From the NCBI GenBank assembly GCA_026120035.1, contig JALRME010000012.1:434001-498000 (forward strand): a stretch of 64,000 nucleotides of DNA, in the 5' to 3' direction. Under the pieces are notes generated by a model. The model saw nothing but the letters and a program-made list of their open reading frames with translations, ran no database searches and was not told where the DNA came from. Position numbers and translations under genes: made by a program. Positions 12,651 to 24,222 of the stretch are shown piece after piece (position 1 is the first letter of the stretch; each line of letters starts with the position of its first letter). Source of the DNA: Coleophoma eucalyptorum (Eukaryota > Ascomycota > Leotiomycetes > Helotiales > Dermateaceae).

Positions 12651-13542
12651 TTATGTTTCTTTGAATTGGTAAGTGCTTGTTGACTCTTGGACTTCAACCT
12701 CAATTGTGCCCTCCGCAATCTCCTTTCCTGCTACTTTGATACCAGCCTTCATCACGTCCCCAGGGACAACTGAGCCAACGCCCTTTGGTGTACCAGTCAG
12801 AACAATGTCTCCCTTCTCCAAGGTCATGACTTTGGAGATATCACTCAGAATTCTTGGAATGCGGAACAGCATCAACTCGGTAGAATCGAGTTGTTTTGAC
12901 TTGCCATTGACGGTAAGGTATACCTCCGCGTTGTGGGGATCTGGGATCGCAGACTTGGGGATCACGTTGCTAACTGGCAGGAAGGTGTCGAATCCTTTCG
13001 CAATGCTCCATGGGAGACCCTTCTTCTTCGCTTCGTTCTGGACGTTGCGAGCCGTCATGTCAATGGACATGGCATAACCTGTACTTATTAGCACTTGAAG
13101 TTCCAGGCTGCTGATTTATTTGCTCACTCTCAATTGCATCCATAGCTCCCTTCTCATCCGACTCCTCGAGGTCCTTGACCTGCTTGCCAATAATCAAAGC
13201 TAGCTCAACCTCATAGTGTAAATCCACGCCTCGCGGCCTAACAACAGGTCCAGCTCCGGGGGTCAGAATCGCGGATGGAGGCTTGATGAAGAAGAAAGGT
13301 TGCTTTGGCTTTGCGCTGTTCAACTCTGTGATATGGTCGCTGCTGAGTTTTAGCTTCACAACTCAATTGAGAAAGTATTTCCCAGATCAAGTACGGTATT
13401 TTCTTCAGTTTCGGACCTGGATGTGATTTGGGAAGAGTGGGAGGTTAACTCACGCGTAATTGCGCCCAATGCATACAACTTTGCTGGCATTTTTCAATGA
13501 CTTTGAGGCCACAGTGGCCATTCCACGGCGAAAAGGAAGCAT
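12651..13542 (-). CDS. fumarylacetoacetate hydrolase-family protein (FAHD1-like acylpyruvase/oxaloacetate decarboxylase)
   Basis: Exons 13542-13454, 13339-13128 and 13078-12651 give 242 aa. The FAH fold is clear: KVVCIGRNYADHI, the metal-binding LHYEVELALIIGK, SIDMTARN, the KGFDTFLP block and GDIVLTGTPKGVG. The small size matches FAHD1-type enzymes rather than full fumarylacetoacetase. FAHD1 is mitochondrial in animals and cleaves acylpyruvates or decarboxylates oxaloacetate. The frame is open upstream to an ATG at 13686, so a longer N-terminus is possible. Confidence 0.88.
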
Positions 13543-13843
13543 TGTGAAAATGTATGCGGTATGGGATAGGAATTCCAGCTTTGAGAATACAGCCTTCTTA
13601 AAGCCAGAAGCTCCCACCTCGCCGAAGATCGGGGCCGAGCTAAGACGGGAATGGCGAGTGTCACGGTTTCCCATTCCAGGGTTCATTTGTTGACAAGGGT
13701 CAGTTTTTGCGGGATCGATTTCCGTAATCTGCAGGAGTCCACTTTTATCTTGGGTTCACAAAACATATTCCAAGAAATTGTCATCACTTGCACGCGATAA
13801 GCTTCATCTCCCCCCCAAAAACATCCCTATCTGGTGTATCGCA

Positions 13844-14336
13844 ATGGAGGGCCTACAATTTGCACAGGTCCTCGCAGACCTCAGCGAGCTTCAAACAGCT
13901 GTATGTTTTACTTCCTTTGGTCCGACGAAAATGTATACGCGACTGATCAGAAGAACTCCAGGAACCCTACGCAGCACTTCGATTCTTGCGCGGCAACTCC
14001 AGAATTACTGAGCAGATGATGCGCCACAAAGTCGAAGCAAATGGTAGCAAGACTGCATCTGAGACTGGTGCAGACTTCAAGACCAAGAGCAGCCCGACCT
14101 CAGACGTGAGCTTCTCCTGCCCAAAGATACAAAATGCGAACAACCTAACAATAATCCAGATTGATACCGAAATGCAGCGCGCAAAGACCCTTATCAATTT
14201 GTTTGAGGTCCGAGGCCAACTAAAGGAACAGGAAGGTGCTGGCCTGACCAAAGCAAGGGAGAGAGTTGCTGCGGTCCACGAGAAATACACAAGATTCGTC
14301 GAGGAGCAGAGGGCAAACGAGCCGGCAAATCATTGA
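13844..14336 (+). CDS. small helical protein of unknown function
   Basis: Best model: 13844-13900, 13962-14105, 14160-14336, giving 125 aa. The second intron (14106-14159) is 54 nt with GTGAGC, a CCTAACAA branch site and CCAG; it is in frame and free of stops. The first acceptor is less sure. The protein is charged and mostly helical (MQRAKTLINLFEVRGQLKEQ, RERVAAVHEKYTRFVEE), suggesting a coiled-coil subunit of a complex. The family was not recognised. It is divergent from the FAHD1-like gene with a 300-bp shared promoter. Confidence 0.6.
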
Positions 14337-14939
14337 TTTGGAGTTTGCGTGAATGTCCCCGGCATGCTATTGCCCATGACACTTGTTACGGTTATGATTA
14401 TATGAGTTCTAGGAGTCAAGGGTTCAGGAGAGTATCCTGGTTTGGTTTGGTTTGGTTTGAGCGGGAGCATTGTTAGGCGCCGGCAAGAAAAATGATGTTA
14501 CAATGGGGATTTGGGAGAATGGAACAAGCAGAGATAATGATACACATAACTGCAACTATTAAAAACGAATCTTAAGTTCTCGGTCATATTGTGTAGATTT
14601 TGGTGGCAGAATATTCACAGACGGGCAATGGCCAATACATTAACACCAATAGGAACAGTCTTTAATTACCTCTACCTTGGCAACAATAATCTACCGACAT
14701 TAGAAAGCTTATCCTTCCTTCCAAGTCGAGTCAACAATCCCAGCACAATTGTGACTTCTAAAACCTTTGCCATCGCCACCTACAACCCTCCATTCCGTCA
14801 TGGTGATGTGGTTATGGGGCATATTTGAGTAATGGACGTGTACCTCCTTCTCAACCCTAATCACCTTACTCTGTATAAGGCAATAAAGGTCCTGGGCAAG
14901 CTTGCGCCTGCGGTGTCTGCACTTCATCTGACGTCCTTG
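14337..14939. other. intergenic between convergent genes
   Basis: No gene was seen. A short TTTGG tandem run (about four copies) lies near 14440-14460. Confidence 0.5.
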
Positions 14940-16727
14940 CTATACAGGAATAGGGATCGGAGCTCCAATGCTATCAGCTGCAGATGCAAGAGCTAGGCCT
15001 TTGGAGATCTGCTTCAGAGCAATTGCTGTAGGCCCAGCTAATTGTCTACCCAAGACCAATACAAGAACATGCTTCCGAAGTAGAAGACCTCGTCCCTTTC
15101 TTGCGGTACGCTTGCATTTGTTTGTTAGACGCTTGTATAGACTTCGCTTCTGCTTTCCTAATGACGGCTCTGGGAGGTCTGGCACCGTTACTGAAGCCAT
15201 GCCTAGAGCTTCCGAGACCCTAGGTACCCCCAGGATATTAGGACTTGGAAGTTGTGCTGCCGCAGTCAAATCTTCCCCTACCGAAAGGTTACCAGCTGGA
15301 GGAGCCGCCAGTGGGCCAGGTAGCTCTGTGAGACTAGGAGCTGTTTCGACAGTTTCGAAGACTTTGGGTATATTCAAAGCCTTGGCCACATCGGGTGTAG
15401 AAGGAATATCAGGTCTCGGAGGAACTGCAGCAACTTGCTGATGTGGCACAGAGGCATTCTCCGGACAGTTTCGTGGTATCTCAGGCGTCGTAACGCCATC
15501 CAAGCTGTCCCGAGGAAGACAAGAATCAGGGGCTATCACCGGGCTTTTGAGTGAATTGTCGCGGGATATTGATGGACCGAGAGTTTTTAAAAAATCCATC
15601 AAACTTCCAGGAGGCTTTGGCAATTCTGCAAAATCCTTGATTGAAGGCCTATTGCTATCTGGTCCATCGAAAGCAAAGTTGTGTTGAACAGTACTTGATG
15701 TCAGAATTTGCGGCGATTGCGGAGCTGTATAAAGTGCGCCAGGTGATACTGATGTTGAGGCTAGGGATGACTTAGCTGAGATACCAATTTGGCCAAAATA
15801 GTCATCCGAATCATGCCTGGATCTTGAGCTTGACGTTGGTGTGACCAAGCTTGCTTCCTCACTGCTTAGATACTTTGATGCTGTAACTATTTTGACTTTG
15901 GACGCCAAAATGTCACGCCCATCAGCAGTGCCCCTCTCCTTCCTTGGGCGTCGAGTATGAGACATGGCAGGCTTTTCATCAGGTGTCCTTGACCAGAACC
16001 CAAGTATTGTAGAAGTGAAACTGACATGTTCTCTTGAAGGATCAAGCAGTCCCGGAGAACCAAATCCCATAATCTCATTGTCGCTACTATAATCTAGTAG
16101 TGGTGGCGAAGGTGAGTCCACTGTGACTTGTGGAGTGTTGTTAGGCACAGTGCCTCCAAGGCTGCTCTGTTCTTCACTATCCATAACTATTCTCTTCTTC
16201 TGTTCCAAACCAGACCCAACTCTAGAGCCCGAAATCGAAAACTTGGAAACACGTCTATGCAAGTCGTCCGTGAAAGCATCTTCAAAGGCTTGGGTTGCTT
16301 TCTCGTTTGTGACAGATGCGCTAGGAGGAACTGTGCGCAAGGATGAAAGGTTAATAGCACTGTCTGGGATTATATCATTTGCGGCAGCTAGAGACAGAGG
16401 TAGAGCAATGCTCAATTCCTTCTTTAGCTTCACTGAGACAACTTCTTGATAGTTGCTATGCTCATTCGATAAAGACACCCGTCTTGGTATGATAGCAGGA
16501 CTAGTTGCTCGAGAATGAAGCTCTGGTTTAGGTGGTAGAGTGCAATTTAGGGAATTGCGAGATTCGTCGCCATGAGACAATCTTGGTACTTGAGGGTTTT
16601 CGATTCTGCTTTCAAGTCGCCGGACAGCTTTTTGAACCGAGTTGGTCCCCTCATGATGAGTTGAAAGAGATGGAGAGGATTTTGCAGAAACGAGGTGAGG
16701 CCAGGCACATCCACCAAACCTCGCCAT
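14940..16727 (-). CDS. hypothetical, largely disordered protein
   Basis: A single 595-aa open frame starts at the ATG at 16727. Most of it is rich in Ser, Pro and Thr with no recognised domain, as in disordered regulators or scaffolds. The C-terminal ~90 residues differ: a strongly basic stretch (KQKRSLYKRLTNKCKRTARK) followed by a hydrophobic segment (HVLVLVLGRQLAGPTAIAL), which could be a nuclear signal or an amphipathic membrane-binding tail. An uninterrupted 1.8-kb frame supports a real gene. No function can be assigned. Confidence 0.6.
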   Translation of the reverse strand: MARFGGCAWPHLVSAKSSPSLSTHHEGTNSVQKAVRRLESRIENPQVPRLSHGDESRNSLNCTLPPKPELHSRATSPAIIPRRVSLSNEHSNYQEVVSVKLKKELSIALPLSLAAANDIIPDSAINLSSLRTVPPSASVTNEKATQAFEDAFTDDLHRRVSKFSISGSRVGSGLEQKKRIVMDSEEQSSLGGTVPNNTPQVTVDSPSPPLLDYSSDNEIMGFGSPGLLDPSREHVSFTSTILGFWSRTPDEKPAMSHTRRPRKERGTADGRDILASKVKIVTASKYLSSEEASLVTPTSSSRSRHDSDDYFGQIGISAKSSLASTSVSPGALYTAPQSPQILTSSTVQHNFAFDGPDSNRPSIKDFAELPKPPGSLMDFLKTLGPSISRDNSLKSPVIAPDSCLPRDSLDGVTTPEIPRNCPENASVPHQQVAAVPPRPDIPSTPDVAKALNIPKVFETVETAPSLTELPGPLAAPPAGNLSVGEDLTAAAQLPSPNILGVPRVSEALGMASVTVPDLPEPSLGKQKRSLYKRLTNKCKRTARKGRGLLLRKHVLVLVLGRQLAGPTAIALKQISKGLALASAADSIGAPIPIPV

Positions 16728-17154
16728 AATTAAGAATGCATGAGGTCTGGTAAGTGATGCATACCGGCAAGATACAACGTAACCAGAAGGTCTGAGGCAC
16801 TTGAACTCTTACCATGGTTCCTGCCTTCTTTACATAAGATCCAAGGTCTCTCTGCCACTATCAAAGTCGAAATTGAAAGTCTGGTTTAGCTTCACTTCAA
16901 GTCAAACCGTTCTGAAACTTCAGATAAGGCACAGATTATTATAAGGAAGTACCATGTACATAATATAAGTTCGAGTAAAATCCACAAGATCTCGAATATT
17001 GAAGCACGCGAAGCTAATACTAGGTTTTCGGCCCGTAGTTTATCCGACGTGAACAATGCTGTCATAGGTTCACTCCATAACTCAGAAATTCTGGCTCTTG
17101 AAACATCTTCTTCTCATAACATAACGCACAAACTGTGCAGATCAGCAACCCAAG
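16728..17154. other. divergent promoter region
   Basis: Nothing specific was recognised between the disordered-protein gene and the splicing factor gene. Confidence 0.4.
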
Positions 17155-19009
17155 ATGGCTTCCAGCGTTGACGCGAAGCTGCTGAAGAGCACCAAGTTTC
17201 CCCCCGAGTTCAGCAAGAAGGTTGACATGCAGAAGGTTAATGTGGAGGTCATGAAGAAGTACGGCATCAATTCTATACATGCACGCGACACGGCTGACAA
17301 TTACGCGCACTTCAGATGGATTGCAGGCAAAATCTTAGAGATTCTTGGCAACGACGATGATGTGGTCATAGAGCTTTGCTTTAACCTCATTGAAGGTTCA
17401 CGATATGTACGTAACTCGGCGCAAATGGAGAGCAAGCAAGCTAAGCTGATTCGTTTCACAGCCCGATATCAAAAAGATGCAGATCCAACTCACTGGCTTC
17501 CTAGACAAGGATACTGCAAAATTCTGTAAAGAGCTTTGGAAGCTATGCCTTAGTGCTCAAGACAGCCCCCAAGGTGTTCCAAAAGAACTACTCGAGGCAA
17601 AGAAATTGGAGCTCATCCAAGAGAAGGTATTGATCCCAACGATGTCATATTCCTTGGCTTGTGCTTATACTTTGGTTAGATTGAGGCAGAAAAGGCCGCA
17701 GACGAAGCTCGCCGCAGAAGAGAAGAGGAGCTTCGCCGGGAGCGTGAAGTTAATACAATTCGAGACCGTGAACGAGGTGAACGCGGACGCGGTGGTGGCG
17801 GTGGTGGCCGTGGAGATAGCTGGCGTGGCGGACGAGCAGACAGAGATTTTGACCGTGGAGGTGGACGAAACTACGAGAGACGCGGTCCACGATCCCCACC
17901 ACGACGTCGTGACTCGAGGGAGCGAGGCTCTTTCCGAGGACCGCCAAGAGATTTTGACTCCTATGTACCCTCGGGACGTGGACGCGGGCGAGATAGGCGT
18001 TCAGACCGCAGGCGTTCACCTTCACCATCAATCTCGCCTGCTTCTGCGAGATCATCCTCTGGATCTCGCACCCCCCCCAGACACCGTCGTCGTTCACCAA
18101 CCAGATCTGTATCCCCAGAGCCTCGCCGTCGAACTCGAGCAAGTCGGTCTAGATCCCCCGATAGACGTGGTAGCTACCGAGGTCGGGGAGGTAGGAGAGC
18201 CCGAAGTCCAGATCGTGGCACTCGTCGCCGTCGATCATCAACACGTGCCAGCTTGAGCTCGCGCTCGCGCTCCCGCTCTACTTCCAGCTCACCACCTCGC
18301 AAGCGGAGAAGAGGATCAAGCCCATCTCTTAGTCGTTCTCCACCTCCAAGACGAGGTCGGACACGCCGCGATGTTGGCTCCAAATCGCCATCCATATCCC
18401 GATCTCGCTCAAACAGCCGAAGCCGTCGCCCTATAGAGAGCAGAGCCAGAGACAGAGCCTCACCAAGTCCAATTCATGATGTGGCTGATTCCAACAAGAA
18501 ACGTGACGATCGTCGGCTAACACGAAGCATTAGCGGAAGTCGCAGCGTCTCACCTCCTCGCCGTCGTCGTCGAAGCCCAAGCCGAAGTAGGAGCCGTGAT
18601 GGTGGGAGAGATAGAAAACGCCGCCGATCATTGGCACGTTATGAGCCTGCTAGCAAAAGGCGTCGCAACACTTCCTCTGTCTCCTCACATGATGAACGAA
18701 GAGTTAGAAAAGCTGATAGTGAGGATGAAGACGACAGGAGAAATCCCAGACGAGACAGCCACAGCAGCAGTCGGCCTGCCCCTGTCGATGAGGTTAGCGA
18801 GTCTTAATTGCAGATCTACTTCATCGTATCTAGGTTCTGAACATCATTCTGCTTCTCATCAGTCTGTTGAGGCTGACCCTTCCCTTCTTCAGATGAAAGA
18901 TCCACATAAACAAGCCAGCGAATTACGGGAGAAGCTATTGAGGGAGAAAATTAAGCAGATGAGGAAATCGAGTATTGAACATTTGATTACTCAAGCTAAC
19001 GCCAACTGA
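17155..19009 (+). CDS. PWI-domain, RS-rich splicing co-activator (SRRM1/SRm160-like)
   Basis: Four exons (17155-17406, 17462-17626, 17680-18792, 18893-19009) give 548 aa. The N-terminal ~140 residues form a PWI nucleic-acid-binding domain (LKSTKFPPEFSKKVDMQKVN, HFRWIAGKILEILGNDDDVV, MQIQLTGFLDKDTAKFCKEL). An acidic/basic helix, an RGG-like stretch (RGERGRGGGGGGRG) and a very long Arg/Ser domain follow. The last exon adds a short helix (ASELREKLLREKIKQMRKSS). SRm160 relatives promote splicing and mRNA 3' processing. If the last intron is retained the frame stops at 18807 after VSES. Confidence 0.85.
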
Positions 19010-19377
19010 GGTCATCCCTTTCGATTTTTCAGATACTACCATACCGCGAACTTTTCAACAGTAAGGTAGATAGATGGTTTGCATTAGCAGGTTGGCATAG
19101 ACTTAAAACTCCTAGTGTAACCGAAACTATGAAAACACATCAGAAGGTTAGATAGAGAAGTCAATTTACTCTACCTTAAATCTCTACTAGATACCTTAGA
19201 ATGCTTGGCTCCCTATATTTCTGAGTTGAAATGAAGACAAAATCTACAATATTTCCTTATCAAGGAGCGATAAGAAGCTCGTCTGTGCCCAAGTCGCCAA
19301 AATCATAGCTGCCCTCCTCTTTTGACTATTTCATTACGAGCTTCATGAGACCAAGGACTCTATGACACTTATGCAGT
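19010..19377. other. intergenic
   Basis: Nothing recognised; probable 3' UTR of the splicing factor gene and promoter of EAF6. Confidence 0.4.
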
Positions 19378-20000
19378 ATGGCAGAGAATGTAGCTCCCGC
19401 ATCAGCAGGACCCAACGGTGACGTGCCCGGGCAGCCGTTCTACGACAAGAGCCGACAAGCGCTCAAGAAGTTACTGCACCAGAAGCGCCTTCTCGAGACC
19501 GCGCTACAGGCTCAAGAAGACGCCATCTTCAAGAAGGAGACCGAGTACCTCGAGGAAACCCCCAGCGGGAACATTATTACCGGCTTCGAAAATTATACCA
19601 AGAGCAGTGCGGCTGCGCCGGGTGGTGGGCGAAGGAAAGGGCAGGTCACGGAAGCAAACCGCGTGTTTTCAAGATCATCTATCTCTTATAATGTGGTGTG
19701 TACCTCTTCCAATGCCTCCCGAAAACGCATTGGAGGGAGAAAATACTTACCTATGTACTACAGGACTCTTCCTTCGACTCGGCGACTTCGACTCCAATGG
19801 CTGCCATGGCACCCACTCCCGTCTCAGCCTCCTTCCAAAAAGGCGAGTCGGCTTCAAACCATGCAACGCCAACCTCTGTCTCCTCCTCGAACCGCGTTGC
19901 AGCCGGCGCTGGGAAGAAGAACAAGAAAGCCGAGGAGGAGGATGAGGACGACAAGCGGGACATGAAGAAGATCCGTATGTCAAGCGCGGCTAGGAAGTGA
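19378..20000 (+). CDS. EAF6: Eaf6 subunit of the NuA4 histone acetyltransferase complex
   Basis: Exon 1 runs from 19378 to 19692 or 19695 and exon 2 is 19764-20000, about 183 aa. The core KLLHQKRLLETALQAQEDAI plus IFKKETEYLEETPSGNIITG and NRVFSRSSISYN is the Eaf6 signature. The C-terminus is acidic then basic (EEEDEDDKRD). Eaf6 is a small helical subunit linking to Epl1 in NuA4 and to NuA3-type complexes, acetylating H4/H2A or H3. The exact donor is unclear because GTGGTG and GTGTGT overlap; both keep frame. Confidence 0.88.
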
Positions 20001-20335
20001 AAGGATATCTGGATATGTTGGCGCGAGCGGTTGTGTTTGGGGAGTTTGTCGAGTGCGAAAGACTTGGCGCATCTGGGATTTAATCATCGGCGGTGCTTTG
20101 CAACGGAGTTGGAAGCGTGGCAGGAAAAGGAACTTGTCGTTGCTTGGTGTATACAGGAACAGAGATCCGGAGAGGTGGAATGGGAATGCTCTCTTCGTGG
20201 GCTTGAAAATTAGAGGAATTGGAAACAAGGGGTGTCTGATAAAACTCTGGCCAAGGTGAGAGCATATTACAATGTGTAATATAGAGCAGTTGCGAGTATC
20301 TTGGGGTTTTCATTGAGGGCTTGATCATGCTTATT
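20001..20335. other. intergenic between convergent genes
   Basis: Nothing recognised; 3' ends of EAF6 and the JmjC gene. Confidence 0.4.
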
Positions 20336-22097
20336 CTAAGGTATCTCTTCGTCACTGTCATCGCCAAATCCAAAGCTGAACCCACCACTGTTCTCGTCTC
20401 CATCATTTCCAACGGCGGCGTCCCATTTCCTCTTTCTCCCTTCGGCTCTCTTTTCAAGCTCTTGCTCTGCCTGCTGTAGCAAGTCAGGGTATTCGCTCTG
20501 CATGCGGTCAACAAAAATACCATAAGGATTAGTGACATCCTTTTTGAACCCAGAGACTTGATCAGCCTTGTCCTTTAAAAAGGACAAAACTCCTGCTAGA
20601 TGACTTCCAGGGACAAAGTTCTGTGTGATAGCTATGCTAGCATCCAGGTTTACCACCAAGTGCCACCACCCACTAGGTACATGTAAGACCTCGCCTTCGA
20701 CACATACGCCTTCTAGGCATCCTGGTGTCTTCCTCGCCTCGGCGTGGAATCCTAAAAGCCATTCAGCAATGCTGAGTGGACTAGTGACTTCGCTCTGGTC
20801 TTCTGATACGTAGACGCCAGGAGGTGGTGGGCTGGAGGATGAAGAGGGAAACATGATCCAGTACTTGGATCCCTTGAGCACAGCATTCCAGGCGCTGGTT
20901 GCGTTTGGATCTTTGTGGTATGTTGATCCGCTGCGAGCTGGACCTACAATCAACCATTTGTCATCTGGACGCTGGTCTCCCAGAACTGCAAACAAATCTT
21001 CTCCAAAGCATTCTGGTGGCCAGTATGATGAAGATGTCTTGTCACTGCCTGTGACGAGGCTCATCTTCTCTACGAAGCCTCGATCAAAAAGATAAAGTGG
21101 GCTTTCGTCATTACTGTTGTTCATATAGCTGACGTAAGTTTTGAGATCCCAATCCACGGCTTCAGCACGAAACTTCACGTCCCCATATTGTTTTAAGAGA
21201 GTGTCTGTATCCCATGACTGATAGACTGGCCACTCGCGCACTGGTGCGGTCAAGATGAAGGGTTTGTCACTCCAATGCTCGGAGAACTCTACAGGAGAAA
21301 GGTTCTCCATACGAGGAATGGCATTGGCTGGTGGAATTTTCGTTGTGTACGGTGTCAGAGGCGTATGTGTGCACAGGAATGGACGATGCAGTACATCTGA
21401 GAATACCGAATCACACTTGATTTGAGCAACTTGCTCTTGTTCTAAGCCAAGAAGAGTGGCTCGCCATGAGCCACGCCAACTGAAAGAACCAGACTTTGAC
21501 AGAGGAGATCTGAACACCGGTCAGTGGTTAATCCTAGAGGAGCCTAACTACTGGCAGCTTTCATCACGGTGCAGCTCTTCTATGGTGGCTCTTGAAAATG
21601 GCAGGAACATCACTTGTGGCTGTCATTAAAGGTCATTTAGAATCCATAGCCACTGGGTCATAGAATAAAACGGAAGACTCAGATCTGAGTCACTCAGAGT
21701 CTGACTGCTCCTTGAGCGTTACCAGAATGGGCGGCATAAACGAGGAAGGGATTACCTACTCAATGAACAATGCCTTCCACAAATCGTCCGATCTACAGAA
21801 TGCAAAGAAGGACTTGCATGTAGAGCCTAGCAATCGTAGATCAGCGGACTCTAGATACTCGAGGAAGATTGCTAGCATCTCATCTGGGAGGATTTGGAAT
21901 GTCCCCGTGGCGTGTCGAGCATTGCTCGTGGCAGTATACTGGTTCCCCGAAGGCTTGACACCCAGAGGATGAAGCGGTATGGCGACCGCCGAGGTCGATG
22001 ACTCTTCCTCGAGCACCAATGACTCAATACCGCCGCCAGGCTGCATATCGAGATTGTCTGAAAGACCTGGTTCAGCTCGAGACCCGGCAGACTTCAT
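20336..22097 (-). CDS. F-box and JmjC-domain protein (JMJD6-like oxygenase fold)
   Basis: Exons 22097-21760 and 21509-20336 give 503 aa; the intron is 250 nt, long for this window. Residues ~70-115 form an F-box (FQILPDEMLAIFLEYLESAD, LWKALFIE). After the splice, FSWRGSWRATLLG leads into a cupin-type JmjC domain. The iron site is visible: H-x-D in STYHKDPN, a distal His in GWWHLVVNLD, and KGSKYWIMFP between. The tail is acidic. The F-box suggests an SCF ubiquitin-ligase link; the JmjC domain suggests Fe(II)/2-oxoglutarate hydroxylation or demethylation. The substrate is unknown. Confidence 0.85.
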
Positions 22098-22761
22098 GTC
22101 GTTCTGATTCGGTGGTGGAAACGTCTTGGTGATGAAAGTAAGGCTGACAGATTTTGGCCTTGATAGAAACCTCGCGAACAGGCGGGTATTGCCACCAAGC
22201 GAAAACAAGGCCAAAAAAAGAGAAAACCGAAGCTGACAGGGCAAGCACCACAAAATGTCGATGGGTGACTCTACTATAATTCGATTTAGAACCGCAGTAA
22301 TACGAGAACAAACCCCAATTCAGTCACGGGCTTTCCTTTCACGGACCCGACTAGGGAAAAAATGAGTAAGGATGTGACGTGTAAGGAAACAAGTGATAAG
22401 CTCTCAAAAAAGGATGTTCGGACTGTTTCAAAATCTGGTCTCTAAGCGACAACTTGTTAGCGCGAAGCCATTCAAAATTTCGACAGATAAGTTTTGACCC
22501 TCACCACTTCTTCTGAATCCTCACAACAACCAACCCCTTCACAAAACACACTTGAACAACTCCATCCAACTAGATCCTATACAACTCTCGTTATCGGGAG
22601 TTTGGAATCTAGTTTTTTACGTTACAACAGAGTCCCTAGTCGCAGTCTCTCCTGGAGAACTCTGCGCATTCTTAACCCCACCTCACCACCATCAAATTCT
22701 GCATTTCTAGATCTCAGGCTCAGCCCGTGATCTAGATATTCCTTCAATCGAAACCGCAATC
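22098..22761. other. divergent promoter region, JmjC / eIF4A
   Basis: The part nearest the eIF4A start (about 22500-22740) is pyrimidine-rich, as in promoters and leaders of highly expressed fungal genes. No gene was seen. Confidence 0.45.
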
Positions 22762-24222
22762 ATGGCTTCCGCTGATAAGGGTCTCGAGGAGATCCCAGAG
22801 GGTAAGAAGATATATCACCTTTGTTGAAAACGAAAACCGCAGCGCGCAAAGCGGTGTGGCAAGATGCTGAATCCAGGCTGACGGGGTGTGTGCGCTTTGC
22901 AGGTCAAATCGAGTCCAACTACGATGAGACTGTCGACTCTTTCGATACGATGAACTTGAAGCCTGAGCTTCTCCGAGGTGGGTTTCACAAAATCTTTGAT
23001 CTGCAGTGTAACCGGGGTTAACCTAGAATACAGGTGTTTACGCCTACGGTTTTGAGCGTCCATCTGCTATCCAGCAACGTGCTATCATGCCAGTCATCAA
23101 GGGTACGTGTGTGAATTGGCTGGAACCAAATACAGCTACTAATTGAAATGAAGGCCACGATGTTATTGCACAGGCTCAATCTGGTACTGGAAAGACCGCT
23201 ACCTTCTCCATCTCCGTCCTCCAAAAGCTCGACCCCAACATCAAGCAATGCCAGGCTTTGATCCTTGCCCCAACCCGTGAGTTGGCTCAGCAAATCCAAA
23301 AGGTCGTTGTTGCCATTGGTGACTTCATGAACGTTGAGTGCCATGCCTGCATTGGTGGTACCAGCGTCCGTGATGACATGAAGGCTCTCCAAGAGGGTCC
23401 TCAAGTCGTTGTCGGTACCCCAGGTCGTGTCCACGACATGATCCAACGTCGTTTCTTGAAGACCGACTCCATGAAGATGTTCGTTCTTGACGAGGCCGAC
23501 GAGATGCTTTCCGTAAGTTCCTACAGTCTGCGCATATCTTGTAATCATATTTATTGACTTAAATTCAGCGTGGTTTCACCGAGCAAATCTACGATATCTT
23601 CCAACTCCTTCCTCAATCTACCCAGGTTGTCCTTTTGTCCGCCACCATGCCCCAAGATGTTCTTGAGGTTACCACTAAGTTCATGCGCGACCCCGTCCGT
23701 ATCTTGGTCAAGAAGGCCGAACTTACCCTTGAAGGTATCAAGCAATTCTACATTGCTGTTGAGAAGGAAGACTGGAAGCTCGACACCCTCTCCGATCTTT
23801 ACGAGACCGTCACCATCACCCAAGCTGTTATTTTCTGCAACACCCGAAGAAAGGTCGACTGGCTCACCGACAAGCTCACTGCCCGTGACTTCACTGTCTC
23901 CGCCATGCACGGTGACATGGACCAGGGTCAGCGTGACTTGATTATGAAGGAGTTCCGTTCCGGATCCTCCCGTGTCTTGATCGCCACTGATCTCTTGGCC
24001 CGTGGTATCGACGTTCAACAAGTGTCTTTGGTCATCAACTACGATCTCCCCGCCAACCGTGAGAACTACATTCATCGTATTGGTCGTGGAGGACGTTTCG
24101 GACGAAAGGGTGTTGCCATCAACTTCGTTACCGCTGAGGATGTCCGCATGATGAGAGAAATTGAGCAGTTCTACAGCACTCAAATCGAGGAGATGCCAAT
24201 GAACGTTGCTGATCTCATTTAA
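22762..24222 (+). CDS. TIF1: translation initiation factor eIF4A (DEAD-box RNA helicase)
   Basis: Five exons (22762-22801, 22903-22977, 23034-23102, 23154-23512, 23569-24222) give 398 aa, the normal eIF4A length. All helicase motifs are present: Q motif region ([13 protein letters not shown]), AQSGTGKT (I), PTRELAQQ (Ia), TPGRV, DEAD (II), SAT (III), [11 protein letters not shown] (IV), ARGIDVQQ (V) and [10 protein letters not shown] (VI). It unwinds mRNA leaders as part of eIF4F. Three small 5' exons with phase-1 junctions fall in glycine codons. Codon use is C-rich at third positions, as in highly expressed genes. Confidence 0.97.
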
